Source of the DNA: Leptospiraceae bacterium
GTDB taxonomy: Bacteria > Spirochaetota > Leptospiria > Leptospirales > Leptospiraceae
Reading direction: 5' to 3'
DNA length: 58,378 nt
Assembly: GCA_027485405.1 (NCBI GenBank)
Contig: JAIXRB010000049.1
Location: forward strand, 1 to 58,378
Shown: positions 44,001 through 52,597 of the stretch, piece by piece
Layout: every line of letters starts with the position of its first letter
How positions within the stretch are numbered: the stretch's first letter is position 1
Translations under genes and position numbers: made by a program
Notes under the pieces: model-generated
Seen by the model: only the letters and a program-made list of their open reading frames with translations
What the model was told of the DNA's origin: nothing
Database searches by the model: none

Positions 44001-46237
44001 TAGCTAATTCCAATGGGCTTCGGTTCGGAACAGATGGACGAGGATCAGCATCCTTTGAAAAAGATTTTCTCCCTTCAGGAGGGGGAAGTCCTATCAGCCT
44101 AAATCTCCAAGCCGGCAGAAATTATAGCATTGGACTCAACCGTTCATTTGGCGGAGGCAATTCGATGGGCATACAATTTGGAAATCACGGACTACAATTT
44201 CAAGGTGAATTCTCTCCCGATGCTAACAACTTTGTTGGATTTCAAATGGGATTGAATGGAAATACAAATCTCTCTCTCGGACAAGACGATATTGAATTCT
44301 TTCAAATGCAGGGAAATCTTTTTGATAAGAAATTTCAGGGCGGACTGGCAACGGATCTGGGAGAACAGCTTAGGAATCTCGCCTTTCGACGAACGGATGC
44401 TACCGACTTTGATGCGTGGAAAGACAAGAGATCATCAGATGTAATCCGAGAAGCAAAGACTGATTCTGGGCTACCATTTGGAGCCATTTCCTCCGTCTCT
44501 TTTGGATTACTTTCTTTGGCAGGGGGTGCAAGACTTTTACAAAACCAAAGCAAAGTTTCAGAATCTAAGGTGAATCCAACATCTCCCCAGAAAGCCCAAG
44601 TCTCCACCAAGATAGAAGCCATTCAGAATTTGCAGAAAAATGGAAAGCTAACGGCGGAGAATGTAAAGAATATAAACTCCAAGATCAAAGAACTCTCAGC
44701 AAAAGACATTTCCGAATGGAGAAGAGTGACTGCGGCTTCCCAAACTCCTTTGAAAAAGTTATCTCTTCGGACTGATATCAATCCGGTTCAGATGAAAGTG
44801 AAATCAAAACCAGAAATGGTAGTTTTTGCAAATGACAAACAAACGCAAGATGCCATTTCCAGATTTGCAAGTGCAATCGCAAACACCGAACCAAAGCTAG
44901 ATATCATTCATCTTGAATCCCATGAGCAACAAAAACTAGATACCCTAAACAAACAGAAAAAAAACTTAGAATTAGAAAGGGAATTGGCTTGGTCAAAAAT
45001 GCAAAACACCTTTGTTGATTCGCCCAAGGACAATCCTGCGTCTGTTGTGTCCAGCAAACCCAACCAGGCAATTTCACTCTCTCCAGACCAAAAAAGGATC
45101 ATTCGAGAAGACAATGCCTTTCAAAAAGAAACCGCTTCAAAAATCAAAGCAATCGACAGAGAAGTTTCGAAACTCATCAACCTGGAGCTAAAAAGACGAG
45201 ATGAAATTAAGGGAATTGCAATTCTGAACGAAATTCATTCCGATCCAGAATTGCAGAAATCCTTGGATCCGAAAGTCAAAGCAAACTTAGAATCATACAT
45301 TCGAGCCGAACAAAAATACAGAACGCTAAAGAATGATCCGGAACCAAATGCCAAGGAAATAACGGACGCTCAAAAAAGACTAGACCAAGCAAGACAGGCT
45401 ATCGAACCCAATATCAAATCAGTTCTTAAAATTTCCGATGAGTTGAATGCGAAAGGTGGAAAACTAGATACTGTCATTCGAGACGTTAAGGCATTGACCG
45501 AAAAAGACACATTCGTTAGAGTTCAGCCTGCTGAAGAAAAAACAATTTCGATTCCAGTTTATCAGAACAAGGATACAGGGGAGATCCAGATTGGAGCTGG
45601 ACTTATCACCCAAGATTTTGTGGAAGCTGGTTTGGAACACAACCAAGGAGAAAGATCAGAAGGATTAGAAAAAGCGAAAGAAATTGCTAGGTCATTGGAT
45701 TTACCTGAACCGCAAGGGCTTAAGATAAAAAACAACTGGTGCGTCGCCTTTTCTTGTTGGACGACTCTTCGGAGAGAGCTGGGACCCGCTGTTGTTCCTG
45801 AATTCAAAGACTTTGTTAAATCAATGACAGACTGTGGTTACCTCAACAAGGAAACAATGTATTTTGAAAACACTGAAAGTGCCATGAACCACTATGCCTC
45901 TTCAGAAAATTTGAACTATAGAAGGCAGGCTCTACCTGAAAATAGAAACGAAAGCTATTCTATGCTCGCTGAAAAGTTGAGATCTTTGGATTCCAATAGT
46001 GTAACCCTTCGAGTCAAGGATGATCGAAAAGAAGGCTCCCACCAAGGTCATACAATTTCTTTGGTTCGAAATGAAGACCAGAAGACCTGGACGGTCATCG
46101 ACACAGCTAACAAGGAATTGAATGGGACAAAATTCGATCCAGCAAAATGGCAAGACTCCCTTTTGGGAAATCCATCGAATAGTCCGTACAAAGATCATAG
46201 CCCGTACCGCGTGGATTTTTTGCAAAAGGCTTCTTAA
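41072..46237 (+). CDS. Giant Leptospira-type protein with C-terminal cysteine-peptidase-like domain
   Basis: This 1721-residue protein starts with TTG behind AAGGAG and has a signal-like N-terminus. A long helical region follows (about residues 30-740). A hydrophobic segment lies near 745-785 (ALTALVSIIPGVNLGAVAWY) and a second near 870-930. A beta-rich region (about 960-1080, repeated GLN/GIQFGN-type strands) and helical linkers lead to the end. The end resembles a papain-like peptidase: Cys1557 (NNWCVAF), His1660 (GHTISLV), Asp1677 (VIDTA). The layout matches very long Leptospira proteins (TIGR04388-like) with polymorphic ends. No adjacent immunity gene is visible; lpxD converges 11 bases away. 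Confidence 0.7.
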   Translation: MKKQKMVIIGFFAPFFLLSINLRVFSSPNLSPIPGLDSIEENQWRMEIQSIEEKKEELEEQYSIEQSISPYSSSEEAGGIDPSFYDQAILSLETSRVEWIERFKVAKKSWDDSFTEIERLEQIVRDDLLDEMDGFLTFLRTQSFSQSIISEFLAFKSRMESLIDAESQFGSIAQEIANYLNSQASLLGTQVEAFRTQIFRNTSHSETIINTDSNYFSDFLNALKRFVIEGNSSDAASHLTSNLNLRIIGLNENLVINSIQTGSLSASTPDHLRQTQWNQDHFNPFVELGGSFAEQGDSFRFYKRNDWLVWGVIVLPVQTTLSEANLHVHVDLTLKDKIAEQNAGIFESYRIQVSAEAQKWQNERLHNARTWDERKLKIIQEKTDLETRKVEIEKSTANQFRERKIALEKAKEENSYQAVMSVLEDRSLESSSEIQGFFRATDNYNQTSTTELAQFHSQQATVWDGLTRIATIQEMENQTVQNEKDSIAEYIKSLQESREFKPDTALAILNKFQKDGECLDSRGRIKESCKAEYEANTNKTYSSVELSNGKIIVSKNIHSGESKFNGGDATQYSNYEAGKTRAYFELELPSQTKRVDFTKNESNSLFSALSGTELSSVWSQFGKNQSKFANSLYQMESSQAWSSALRNLNERDSYAYNVFQRKTEEAIEIQTVINQLIEHLYKGGSFKAFTQNFKEQKIIERATQDLAQSSGLSKDFISSVLNGMANERAKKIAERKSKDRQMLLAGAGALTALVSIIPGVNLGAVAWYAGLVAGTAGGIDQVANGGKFSTKFHKGALALNNHLSGADLQADLKRADFGGQMRAIVENEMMRGAAFELSQTTGLSAKDLEVLMRGVISEKERKKQKEKEKVQKGIQAAQMGLYVGSMILAPGLAPSLQNFMPTLQNIANMSMTAVDYARMASLALSTASGYVNGGAKGALGAMASSVSLPIPKVGSILPNIQWDPTKKTWNAGFQVALANSNGLRFGTDGRGSASFEKDFLPSGGGSPISLNLQAGRNYSIGLNRSFGGGNSMGIQFGNHGLQFQGEFSPDANNFVGFQMGLNGNTNLSLGQDDIEFFQMQGNLFDKKFQGGLATDLGEQLRNLAFRRTDATDFDAWKDKRSSDVIREAKTDSGLPFGAISSVSFGLLSLAGGARLLQNQSKVSESKVNPTSPQKAQVSTKIEAIQNLQKNGKLTAENVKNINSKIKELSAKDISEWRRVTAASQTPLKKLSLRTDINPVQMKVKSKPEMVVFANDKQTQDAISRFASAIANTEPKLDIIHLESHEQQKLDTLNKQKKNLELERELAWSKMQNTFVDSPKDNPASVVSSKPNQAISLSPDQKRIIREDNAFQKETASKIKAIDREVSKLINLELKRRDEIKGIAILNEIHSDPELQKSLDPKVKANLESYIRAEQKYRTLKNDPEPNAKEITDAQKRLDQARQAIEPNIKSVLKISDELNAKGGKLDTVIRDVKALTEKDTFVRVQPAEEKTISIPVYQNKDTGEIQIGAGLITQDFVEAGLEHNQGERSEGLEKAKEIARSLDLPEPQGLKIKNNWCVAFSCWTTLRRELGPAVVPEFKDFVKSMTDCGYLNKETMYFENTESAMNHYASSENLNYRRQALPENRNESYSMLAEKLRSLDSNSVTLRVKDDRKEGSHQGHTISLVRNEDQKTWTVIDTANKELNGTKFDPAKWQDSLLGNPSNSPYKDHSPYRVDFLQKAS

Positions 46238-46247
46238 TCGCAAAGTA

Positions 46248-47309
46248 TTAAGGATCTGGAAGATCAATGCCTAATTTTTTTTCCAGATCTTTGATGCGTT
46301 TGATCCACTTGTTTAGAACTACTATGTTTTTAATGTTGACTCGGTATTTTTGAAAATCCACAAAATTCAATCCCAAATCCCATCCCACATATACATCTTT
46401 CTTTTTGGGTGAATTGCGCAAGGCACTTCCCCCAGCTAAGATTGTTCCTTCTTCCATTTCAATATGGTCGCTCACACAACACGCCCCACCTATCAAAACA
46501 TTGTCACCTAACTTGACACTTCCGGCAAGCCCAGACTGACCAGCCACAATGACATTTTTCCCGACTTGGCAGTTGTGAGCAATTTGCACTTGATTGTCGA
46601 ATTTACTGCCATCTCCAATGACCGTGTCATTCAGTGCCCCTCTATCAATGCAAGAGTTGGATCCTACTTCTACATCATCGCCAATGATAACTTTTCCGAT
46701 TTGCGGGATTTTATTGTGAATTCCGTTCGCAAAAACAAAACCAAATCCTTCTGCTCCAATCGTTGCATTTCCATAGGTTCTAAATCGTTTTCCTATTCTA
46801 CAATCTGAGTAAATTACCGAATTTCGTCCTATCCTTGCCCCTTCACCAAGGCGAACATTCTCTGCGATTTTCACTCCATCTTCGAGTATGCTTTTATCGC
46901 CAATCTCAGTGCCTGCTCCTATACAGACAAAATGACCAACTTGCACATTTTTTCCAAGCTTAGCTGTGGGATGGATCTGTGCCGTAGGCGAAATGGAAGA
47001 AATAGCCTCTGGTTCAGGATGAAGAATTCTAAGGGCAAGGGACAGACCCAATTCCGCAATCGGAACGATCAGGAGGATTTTATCTGGAAAACTGCCAGCT
47101 AGTTCCTCATTTACCAAAAGGACTTTGGCCAGGGTAATTTTAGCATCCTTGACGTAAGCTTTCGATGCAACAAAGGACATAAAGGAATCCCCCGAACCCG
47201 ATAAAGACTGTATCGATTCAATGAATATTGTTTCAGGAGATTCGGTTCCCACAATGCGTGACCCTGGGATTCCAGATTGGATTTGAGAAAGTGATATGCC
47301 ATTATTCAT
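46248..47309 (-). CDS. lpxD: UDP-3-O-acylglucosamine N-acyltransferase LpxD
   Basis: LpxD adds the N-linked acyl chain in lipid A synthesis. The 353-residue protein has an N-terminal uridine-binding-like domain and a left-handed beta-helix of hexapeptide repeats. The catalytic His is in QIAHNCQVG, followed by the GQSGLAGSVKLG turn. A short coiled-coil tail (KWIKRIKDLEKKLGI) ends it. ATG 47309 is preferred over an in-frame TTG at 47321; no clear ribosome-binding site precedes either. A Fur-like palindrome lies 43 bases upstream. The usual lpxA/fabZ neighbours are absent. Confidence 0.88.
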   Translation of the reverse strand: MNNGISLSQIQSGIPGSRIVGTESPETIFIESIQSLSGSGDSFMSFVASKAYVKDAKITLAKVLLVNEELAGSFPDKILLIVPIAELGLSLALRILHPEPEAISSISPTAQIHPTAKLGKNVQVGHFVCIGAGTEIGDKSILEDGVKIAENVRLGEGARIGRNSVIYSDCRIGKRFRTYGNATIGAEGFGFVFANGIHNKIPQIGKVIIGDDVEVGSNSCIDRGALNDTVIGDGSKFDNQVQIAHNCQVGKNVIVAGQSGLAGSVKLGDNVLIGGACCVSDHIEMEEGTILAGGSALRNSPKKKDVYVGWDLGLNFVDFQKYRVNIKNIVVLNKWIKRIKDLEKKLGIDLPDP

Positions 47310-47351
47310 GCAGAAATTCAAAAAGTGACAGGGAGAAAAATCAAGTACAAA

Positions 47352-47374
47352 TTTTTGAGAATCATTCTCAAAAA
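47352..47374. promoter_or_regulatory. Fur-box-like perfect palindrome between lpxD and the act operon
   Basis: TTTTTGAGAAT and ATTCTCAAAAA flank a central C. The core TGAGAAT-C-ATTCTCA equals the 7-1-7 Fur consensus in form. It is 43 bases upstream of lpxD (minus) and 171 upstream of actA (plus). The palindrome is seen directly; binding by a Fur-family protein is inferred. The spirochaete regulator could be a Fur or PerR paralogue. Confidence 0.6.
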
Positions 47375-47544
47375 GGATTCATTTCGATAGCACCACAAGA
47401 AATTCCAAGTTACGGACGTTATAGTAATATATCTCTTGCCGATTTTCCCTTTTTTTGCTCTTTAAGTTCCTTACTGGCTTGCAATTTATGGGATTGCCTC
47501 TTAGCCTGTCCCAGACAGCGTTATCAAGTTCAGGAATTTCAGGA

Positions 47545-48057
47545 ATGAACATAAAAATACTCAAGATCTCTGTACCGATCGTAGCGATTGCCGCGCTCGC
47601 GTACCTCATTTTCTCCCCTAGTCGTTACGTTGGTTATTCTCCGGATCAACCCATCCCGTTTAACCATAAGATCCATGCTGGGGACAACAAGATCGATTGT
47701 AAGTACTGCCATACTGGAGTTGAAACTTCGGCTCATGCAACAGTACCTCCTAGCTCAACTTGTATGAATTGCCACAATGCTCTGAACATTGCCGGAAAGC
47801 AGGAGCATGTTCAGTGGTTAGTGAAACAATACCAAAGCAACACGCCTGTTTCGTGGATTAAAATCCATGACCAACCAGACTTTGTTTACTTCAACCATTC
47901 GCGTCACATCCAAAGGGGTGTAGACTGTTCTACCTGTCATGGAAACATAGCTGAAGCAGTAAAGGTAAAACAAGAGAAATCCCTCAACATGGGTTTTTGC
48001 GTAGATTGCCATCGCGAAAACAACGCACCGAACGACTGTTCAACTTGCCATAGATAA
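47545..48057 (+). CDS. actA: Alternative complex III subunit A, pentahaem cytochrome c
   Basis: ATG 47545 gives a 170-residue protein with an N-terminal transmembrane helix (about residues 3-21). Five CxxCH haem sites follow: CKYCH, CMNCH, CSTCH, CVDCH and CSTCH. This matches ActA, the pentahaem electron-entry/exit subunit of alternative complex III, a quinol:electron-acceptor oxidoreductase. It heads actABCDEF with 17 bases to actB. The longer frame to 47455 lacks support. Confidence 0.9.
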   Translation: MNIKILKISVPIVAIAALAYLIFSPSRYVGYSPDQPIPFNHKIHAGDNKIDCKYCHTGVETSAHATVPPSSTCMNCHNALNIAGKQEHVQWLVKQYQSNTPVSWIKIHDQPDFVYFNHSRHIQRGVDCSTCHGNIAEAVKVKQEKSLNMGFCVDCHRENNAPNDCSTCHR

Positions 48058-48074
48058 AACGGAGCCCGTACATA

Positions 48075-51000
48075 ATGAAAGACGAAACATTCCAAAAAGA
48101 AAAGAAAGCACATTGGCAGTCTTACGAGCTTAGAGGCACGCAAGAAGAACGCCAACTTCAAAAACAAGAATTCTTCACTTCTCCTGATCCTTTGATTGCC
48201 CGCATTAAGAAAGGGGACTTTGACAGAAAGACCTTCTTAAAGTTCATGGGAGCTTCCGTTGTTATGACTTCTGTTGGATGTATCCAAAAACCAGCAGAAA
48301 AGATCGTTCCGTACGTATCTTTGAGCTTTACAGACGCAGAAGGCAAAAACCCCGAACAATACGATTTCGTTAAGCATGGTCATTCTTACCACTATGCATC
48401 GGTTTGTGGGGGTTGTAGCGCTGGTTGTGGGGTAGTAGTCAAGGCTCGAGACGGAAGACCTCTCAAGCTAGAAGGTAACCCAAGCCACCCAATCTCAGGC
48501 GGAGCACTTTGTGCTTCGGGACAAGCATCTCTCTTCGATCTTTATGATTCCGATCGTGCAAAGGAACCATTTCAAATCATCAAAGGTGTTCCAAAATCTT
48601 CTGATTGGTTTGTTCTAGATAAAGACGTTCAAAAGGAACTGAAAGCCAATGCTGGCAAAACTGTTGTGGTCACAAAACCATTGCAGTCTTCTACAACCAA
48701 AGACCTAGTTTCTGATTTCTTGAAATCAGTGGGTGGCGGAAAGCATATCGAAGTAGCTTTTGCGGGTTCTGAAGACGCAATTGCTCTTGCGGCCGAAGCT
48801 TCTTTTGGTAAAGCAATCGTTCCTAACTTTCATTTTGATAAAGCCCGAGTCATCGTATCTATCGATTGCGATTTCATGGGAACTTTCCTTTCTCCGGTTC
48901 AGTTTCAAAAGGACTTCGCAAAACGTCGTGACCTGACCAAAGGCGGTAAGTCTTTGAATCTATTCGTAGCGGCAGAAACGCATCCTACAATGACAGGATC
49001 CAACGCAGACCAAAGAGTTCCGATTAAGCCAGGTGACCAAAGAAAGTTCGCTCTAGCCTTAGCAAAGGCATTGAGTGATCTAGGGGTTGGTGGCGCAGTC
49101 GGTGTTTCGGGATTGGATCTAGACAAAACTATCGCAGAACTCGGCATTTCTAAAGACACAATTCTTAAAACGGCAAAGGCTCTAGCAGGTGCACGAGGGG
49201 AATCTCTCGTTGTGGCTGGAGGTACATCAGCTGAAACCGAAGACGCAATAGATCTCCAAATCGCTGTCAACATGTTGAATAGCATGCTTGGTAACGACGG
49301 AAAAACAATCGATCCTACCAATGTTTTGCGTGATGGAAAAACCAACTATGCATCCAACGCAAAAGATCTCGCTCGTGATCTTTCGGAAGGTAAAGTCGGA
49401 GTTCTCATTGTTTACGGAGTTAATTTTGCTTATTCCGATCCAAATGGGGATTGGGGCAAACTTCTTCATAATGCGGCCAGTGTAGTATCTATGTCTGATC
49501 GAGTTGATGAAACTGCACTAATTTCAAACTGGTTAGCTCCTGTTTCCCACCCTCTTGAATCTTGGGGCGACAGTGAGCCAGTGCAAGGTGTTGTTGCAAT
49601 CCAACAGCCAACCATTCGACCTTTGTTCAGCTCTCGTTCTTTTGAGGACGCTTTGATAGCTTGGGCAGGTGGTTCGCTCTCTGGTGGCAAATCCTTCTAC
49701 GAAATTCTCCAAAGCAAGTACTCCAAAAAAACAAATTGGGAAGACTTGCTTCGAAACGGAATCCTCTCCTCTGGAAACATAAAATCAGACAAAGGCGGAC
49801 GATCTTTCCGCGGAAACATCGCTCCATTGAACGCAACTAGCTCTGGTTTAACAGTTTCACTTTATACTTCATCTGCTATTGGGGATGGAGAGAGAGCAAA
49901 CAACTCACAATTGCAAGAACTACCAGACCCAGTTTCAAAAGTAACTTGGGACAACTACGTAGCTATCAGTCCACAGTACGCACGTTCTGCTGGGTTGAAA
50001 TTGAACGACGTAGTGGTTGTTTCAGTGAACGGAAAAGAATTAGAGCTTCCTGTTTTAGTTCAACCAGGTCTTCACCCAGAAGCTGTTGGAATCGCTATCG
50101 GTTACGGTCGAACAGCTGTTGGTGGAATCGGAAACAACGTCGGTAAAAACGCTTCTCTTCTGACTAAGAAAACAGGGACACTCACTGCATATTCTGGATT
50201 TCCGATTAAGATCACTCCTACTGGAAAGAAATACAAATTAGCTACAACCCAAGACCACCATATGATGACTCCTGGTGTTTTGATGGGTAAAGAATGGAAA
50301 GAAAGACCTCTAATTATCTCTGCAAAACTGCAGGATTATGCGGCGAACCCTTCGGCAAACATCCCAGAACCAGAAATCCCAAAAATTCTTATCGATGGTA
50401 AGTTGGTTCGTTCTAAAGGAGCAAATCCTCCGGCAGATGTAGAAGGTTCGGAGTTCCAATACCCAGGTTACAAATGGGGAATGGCAGTTGACCTAACCCA
50501 GTGCACTGGATGCGGATCTTGTGTTGTTGCTTGTAACATTGAGAACAACGTTCCTATGGTGGGAAGAGACGAAGTCCGAATGGGTCGAGAGATGCATTGG
50601 ATGAGAATCGATCGATACTACATTGGTGACCCGGAAAAACCGGAATCTGTAGAGATAGCACACCAACCGCTAATGTGTCAGCACTGCGATAACGCTCCTT
50701 GCGAAACGGTTTGTCCCGTTGCGGCTACGGTCCACAGTTCAGAAGGAACCAATGATATGGTTTACAACCGTTGCGTAGGAACTCGCTACTGTTCAAACAA
50801 CTGTCCTTACAAAGTAAGGAGGTTCAACTGGTTAGAGCATTGGAACGAGCACAACCTGCTTGGAGATTCAGCGTATACATTTAAGGCTACACCTCCTAGA
50901 AACTTAGGATTGAATCCAGATGTGACAGTTCGCTCTAGAGGAGTTATGGAAAAGTGTAATTTCTGTGCTTCAAGAGTTGCTGAAACAAAAATCACAGCTA

Positions 51001-51209
51001 AAAACCAAGGACGCACACTCCGAGACGGAGAAGTCAAATCCGCTTGTCAGCAAACTTGTCCGAGTGACGCGATCGTTTTTGGAAACGTAAATGACCCTGA
51101 ATCAAAAGTGGCAAAACTACTAAAAGATCCAAGATCATACAAACTGTTAGAGTATTTGAACATTGGACCTGCGGTGAGTTATCTCTCCAGAGTTCGAAAC
51201 AACGTATAG
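48075..51209 (+). CDS. actB: Alternative complex III subunit B, FeS/molybdopterin-like protein
   Basis: This 1044-residue protein is the large peripheral subunit. The N-terminus has a Tat-like segment (DRKTFLKFMG, Arg51-Lys52, then GC at 69). A molybdopterin-oxidoreductase-like region follows (CGGCSAGCG, ALCASGQ), which binds no molybdenum in this family. The C-terminus has ferredoxin-like clusters: CTGCGSCVVACN, CQHCDNAPCETVCP, CVGTRYCSNNCPYKVRRFNW, CNFCASRV and CQQTCPSDAI. It passes electrons between quinol and the haem subunits. The second Arg of the Tat motif is Lys here. Confidence 0.93.
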   Translation: MKDETFQKEKKAHWQSYELRGTQEERQLQKQEFFTSPDPLIARIKKGDFDRKTFLKFMGASVVMTSVGCIQKPAEKIVPYVSLSFTDAEGKNPEQYDFVKHGHSYHYASVCGGCSAGCGVVVKARDGRPLKLEGNPSHPISGGALCASGQASLFDLYDSDRAKEPFQIIKGVPKSSDWFVLDKDVQKELKANAGKTVVVTKPLQSSTTKDLVSDFLKSVGGGKHIEVAFAGSEDAIALAAEASFGKAIVPNFHFDKARVIVSIDCDFMGTFLSPVQFQKDFAKRRDLTKGGKSLNLFVAAETHPTMTGSNADQRVPIKPGDQRKFALALAKALSDLGVGGAVGVSGLDLDKTIAELGISKDTILKTAKALAGARGESLVVAGGTSAETEDAIDLQIAVNMLNSMLGNDGKTIDPTNVLRDGKTNYASNAKDLARDLSEGKVGVLIVYGVNFAYSDPNGDWGKLLHNAASVVSMSDRVDETALISNWLAPVSHPLESWGDSEPVQGVVAIQQPTIRPLFSSRSFEDALIAWAGGSLSGGKSFYEILQSKYSKKTNWEDLLRNGILSSGNIKSDKGGRSFRGNIAPLNATSSGLTVSLYTSSAIGDGERANNSQLQELPDPVSKVTWDNYVAISPQYARSAGLKLNDVVVVSVNGKELELPVLVQPGLHPEAVGIAIGYGRTAVGGIGNNVGKNASLLTKKTGTLTAYSGFPIKITPTGKKYKLATTQDHHMMTPGVLMGKEWKERPLIISAKLQDYAANPSANIPEPEIPKILIDGKLVRSKGANPPADVEGSEFQYPGYKWGMAVDLTQCTGCGSCVVACNIENNVPMVGRDEVRMGREMHWMRIDRYYIGDPEKPESVEIAHQPLMCQHCDNAPCETVCPVAATVHSSEGTNDMVYNRCVGTRYCSNNCPYKVRRFNWLEHWNEHNLLGDSAYTFKATPPRNLGLNPDVTVRSRGVMEKCNFCASRVAETKITAKNQGRTLRDGEVKSACQQTCPSDAIVFGNVNDPESKVAKLLKDPRSYKLLEYLNIGPAVSYLSRVRNNV

Positions 51210-51222
51210 GAAAGGGAAGCAA

Positions 51223-52596
51223 ATGTCACTAGCACAAGCAGTTCGTGAAAAACTAGATATTCCAGACCTGGTAACAGGTGGAAAATCCATAAAAGATGTC
51301 ACAGCCGACATCACAAGACCGAATGAAGATTTCCCCACATCCTTGTGGTGGAAAACCTTCATGCTAGTCCTAACCATTACTTTGGTAGACGTAGCCATCA
51401 TTGGATATTTGTTCTACGAAGGTCTTTACCTATTGGGTATCAACAACCCAGTTGGTTGGGGATTCTTTGTTGTTAACTTTGTATTCTGGATTGGTATTGG
51501 TCACGCAGGAACTCTGATTTCTGCCGTTCTATATCTGTTCAGACAAGGTTGGAGAACAGGTATCAACCGTGCCGCCGAAGCGATGACAATTTTCGCAGTT
51601 CTTGTTGCGGCATCTAACTTGATTTTGCACGTAGGACGACCTTGGTTGGGTTTTTGGTTGTTTCCTTATCCGAACGAAAGAGGTCCTCTTTGGGTTAACT
51701 TTCGATCCCCTTTGATTTGGGACACGTTTGCAGTATCAACCTACCTTTCAATCTCTCTTGTTTTCTGGTACATCGGTCTTATCCCTGACTTAGCTTCTCT
51801 TAGGGATAGAGCAACAGAAACTTGGAGAAAAAACTTATACAACGTTCTTTCGTTTGGTTGGGTAGGTTCAGCTCGCTCTTGGTCACATTTGGAGATCGTA
51901 TCCATGATCCTAGCGGCTATTTCTACTCCATTGGTTCTTTCGGTTCATACAATCGTATCTTTTGACTTTGCCGTCTCCATTCTGCCTGGTTGGCATACAA
52001 CGATCTTCCCTCCTTACTTCGTGGCGGGGGCAATTTTCTCAGGGTTCGCCATGGTTGTTACCCTTATGGTAATTGCCAGGGAAGTCTTCAACTTGAAGGA
52101 CTATATCACTCCAAAACACTTAGACAACATGAACAAAATCATGATGGTCACAGGACTCATCGTTGGTTTGGCCTACGGAACAGAATTCTTTATCGCTTGG
52201 TATTCTGGAAACGAGTATGAGGGTTTTGCTTTTGTAAACAGAGCATTCGGTCCGTATGGTTGGGCTTATTTCATTATGATTTCCTGCAACGTCCTCAGTC
52301 CTCAGGTTTTCTGGTTTCGTAAGTTACGTTATAGCATACCAGTTATGTTTGTTGCCTCCTTGGTAGTGAACGTGGGTATGTGGTTTGAGCGATTTGTAAT
52401 CATGATGACCTTGCATAGAGACTTTTTGCCTTCTAGCTGGGCTATGTATACTCCAACATTGTTCGATTATGCAATGTTAATTGGAACCTTTGGTATTTTC
52501 TTTACGCTTTTCCTTCTCTGGTGTCGAATCATGCCAGTGATAGCAATCGCTGAAGTAAAAACTGTAATGCCTGTCAAAGAAGGAGCACATCACTAA
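51223..52596 (+). CDS. actC: Alternative complex III subunit C, NrfD-like quinol-binding membrane protein
   Basis: This 457-residue protein has about ten transmembrane helices and NrfD/PsrC-like sequence (GHAGTLISAVLYLFRQGWRTG, NERGPLWVNFRS, TIVSFDFAVSILPGWHTTIFPPYF). ActC is one of the two large membrane subunits and contributes a quinol site. A strong AGGAAAGGGAAGC ribosome-binding site precedes the ATG, 13 bases after actB. It is followed after one base by actD. Length and motifs are complete. Confidence 0.93.
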   Translation: MSLAQAVREKLDIPDLVTGGKSIKDVTADITRPNEDFPTSLWWKTFMLVLTITLVDVAIIGYLFYEGLYLLGINNPVGWGFFVVNFVFWIGIGHAGTLISAVLYLFRQGWRTGINRAAEAMTIFAVLVAASNLILHVGRPWLGFWLFPYPNERGPLWVNFRSPLIWDTFAVSTYLSISLVFWYIGLIPDLASLRDRATETWRKNLYNVLSFGWVGSARSWSHLEIVSMILAAISTPLVLSVHTIVSFDFAVSILPGWHTTIFPPYFVAGAIFSGFAMVVTLMVIAREVFNLKDYITPKHLDNMNKIMMVTGLIVGLAYGTEFFIAWYSGNEYEGFAFVNRAFGPYGWAYFIMISCNVLSPQVFWFRKLRYSIPVMFVASLVVNVGMWFERFVIMMTLHRDFLPSSWAMYTPTLFDYAMLIGTFGIFFTLFLLWCRIMPVIAIAEVKTVMPVKEGAHH

Positions 52597-52597
52597 T

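Noticed and set aside
47425..47445. Sigma-28-like GCCGATTT upstream of actA
   Set aside because: There is no matching -35 element at the proper distance, and a respiratory operon is an unlikely FliA target.
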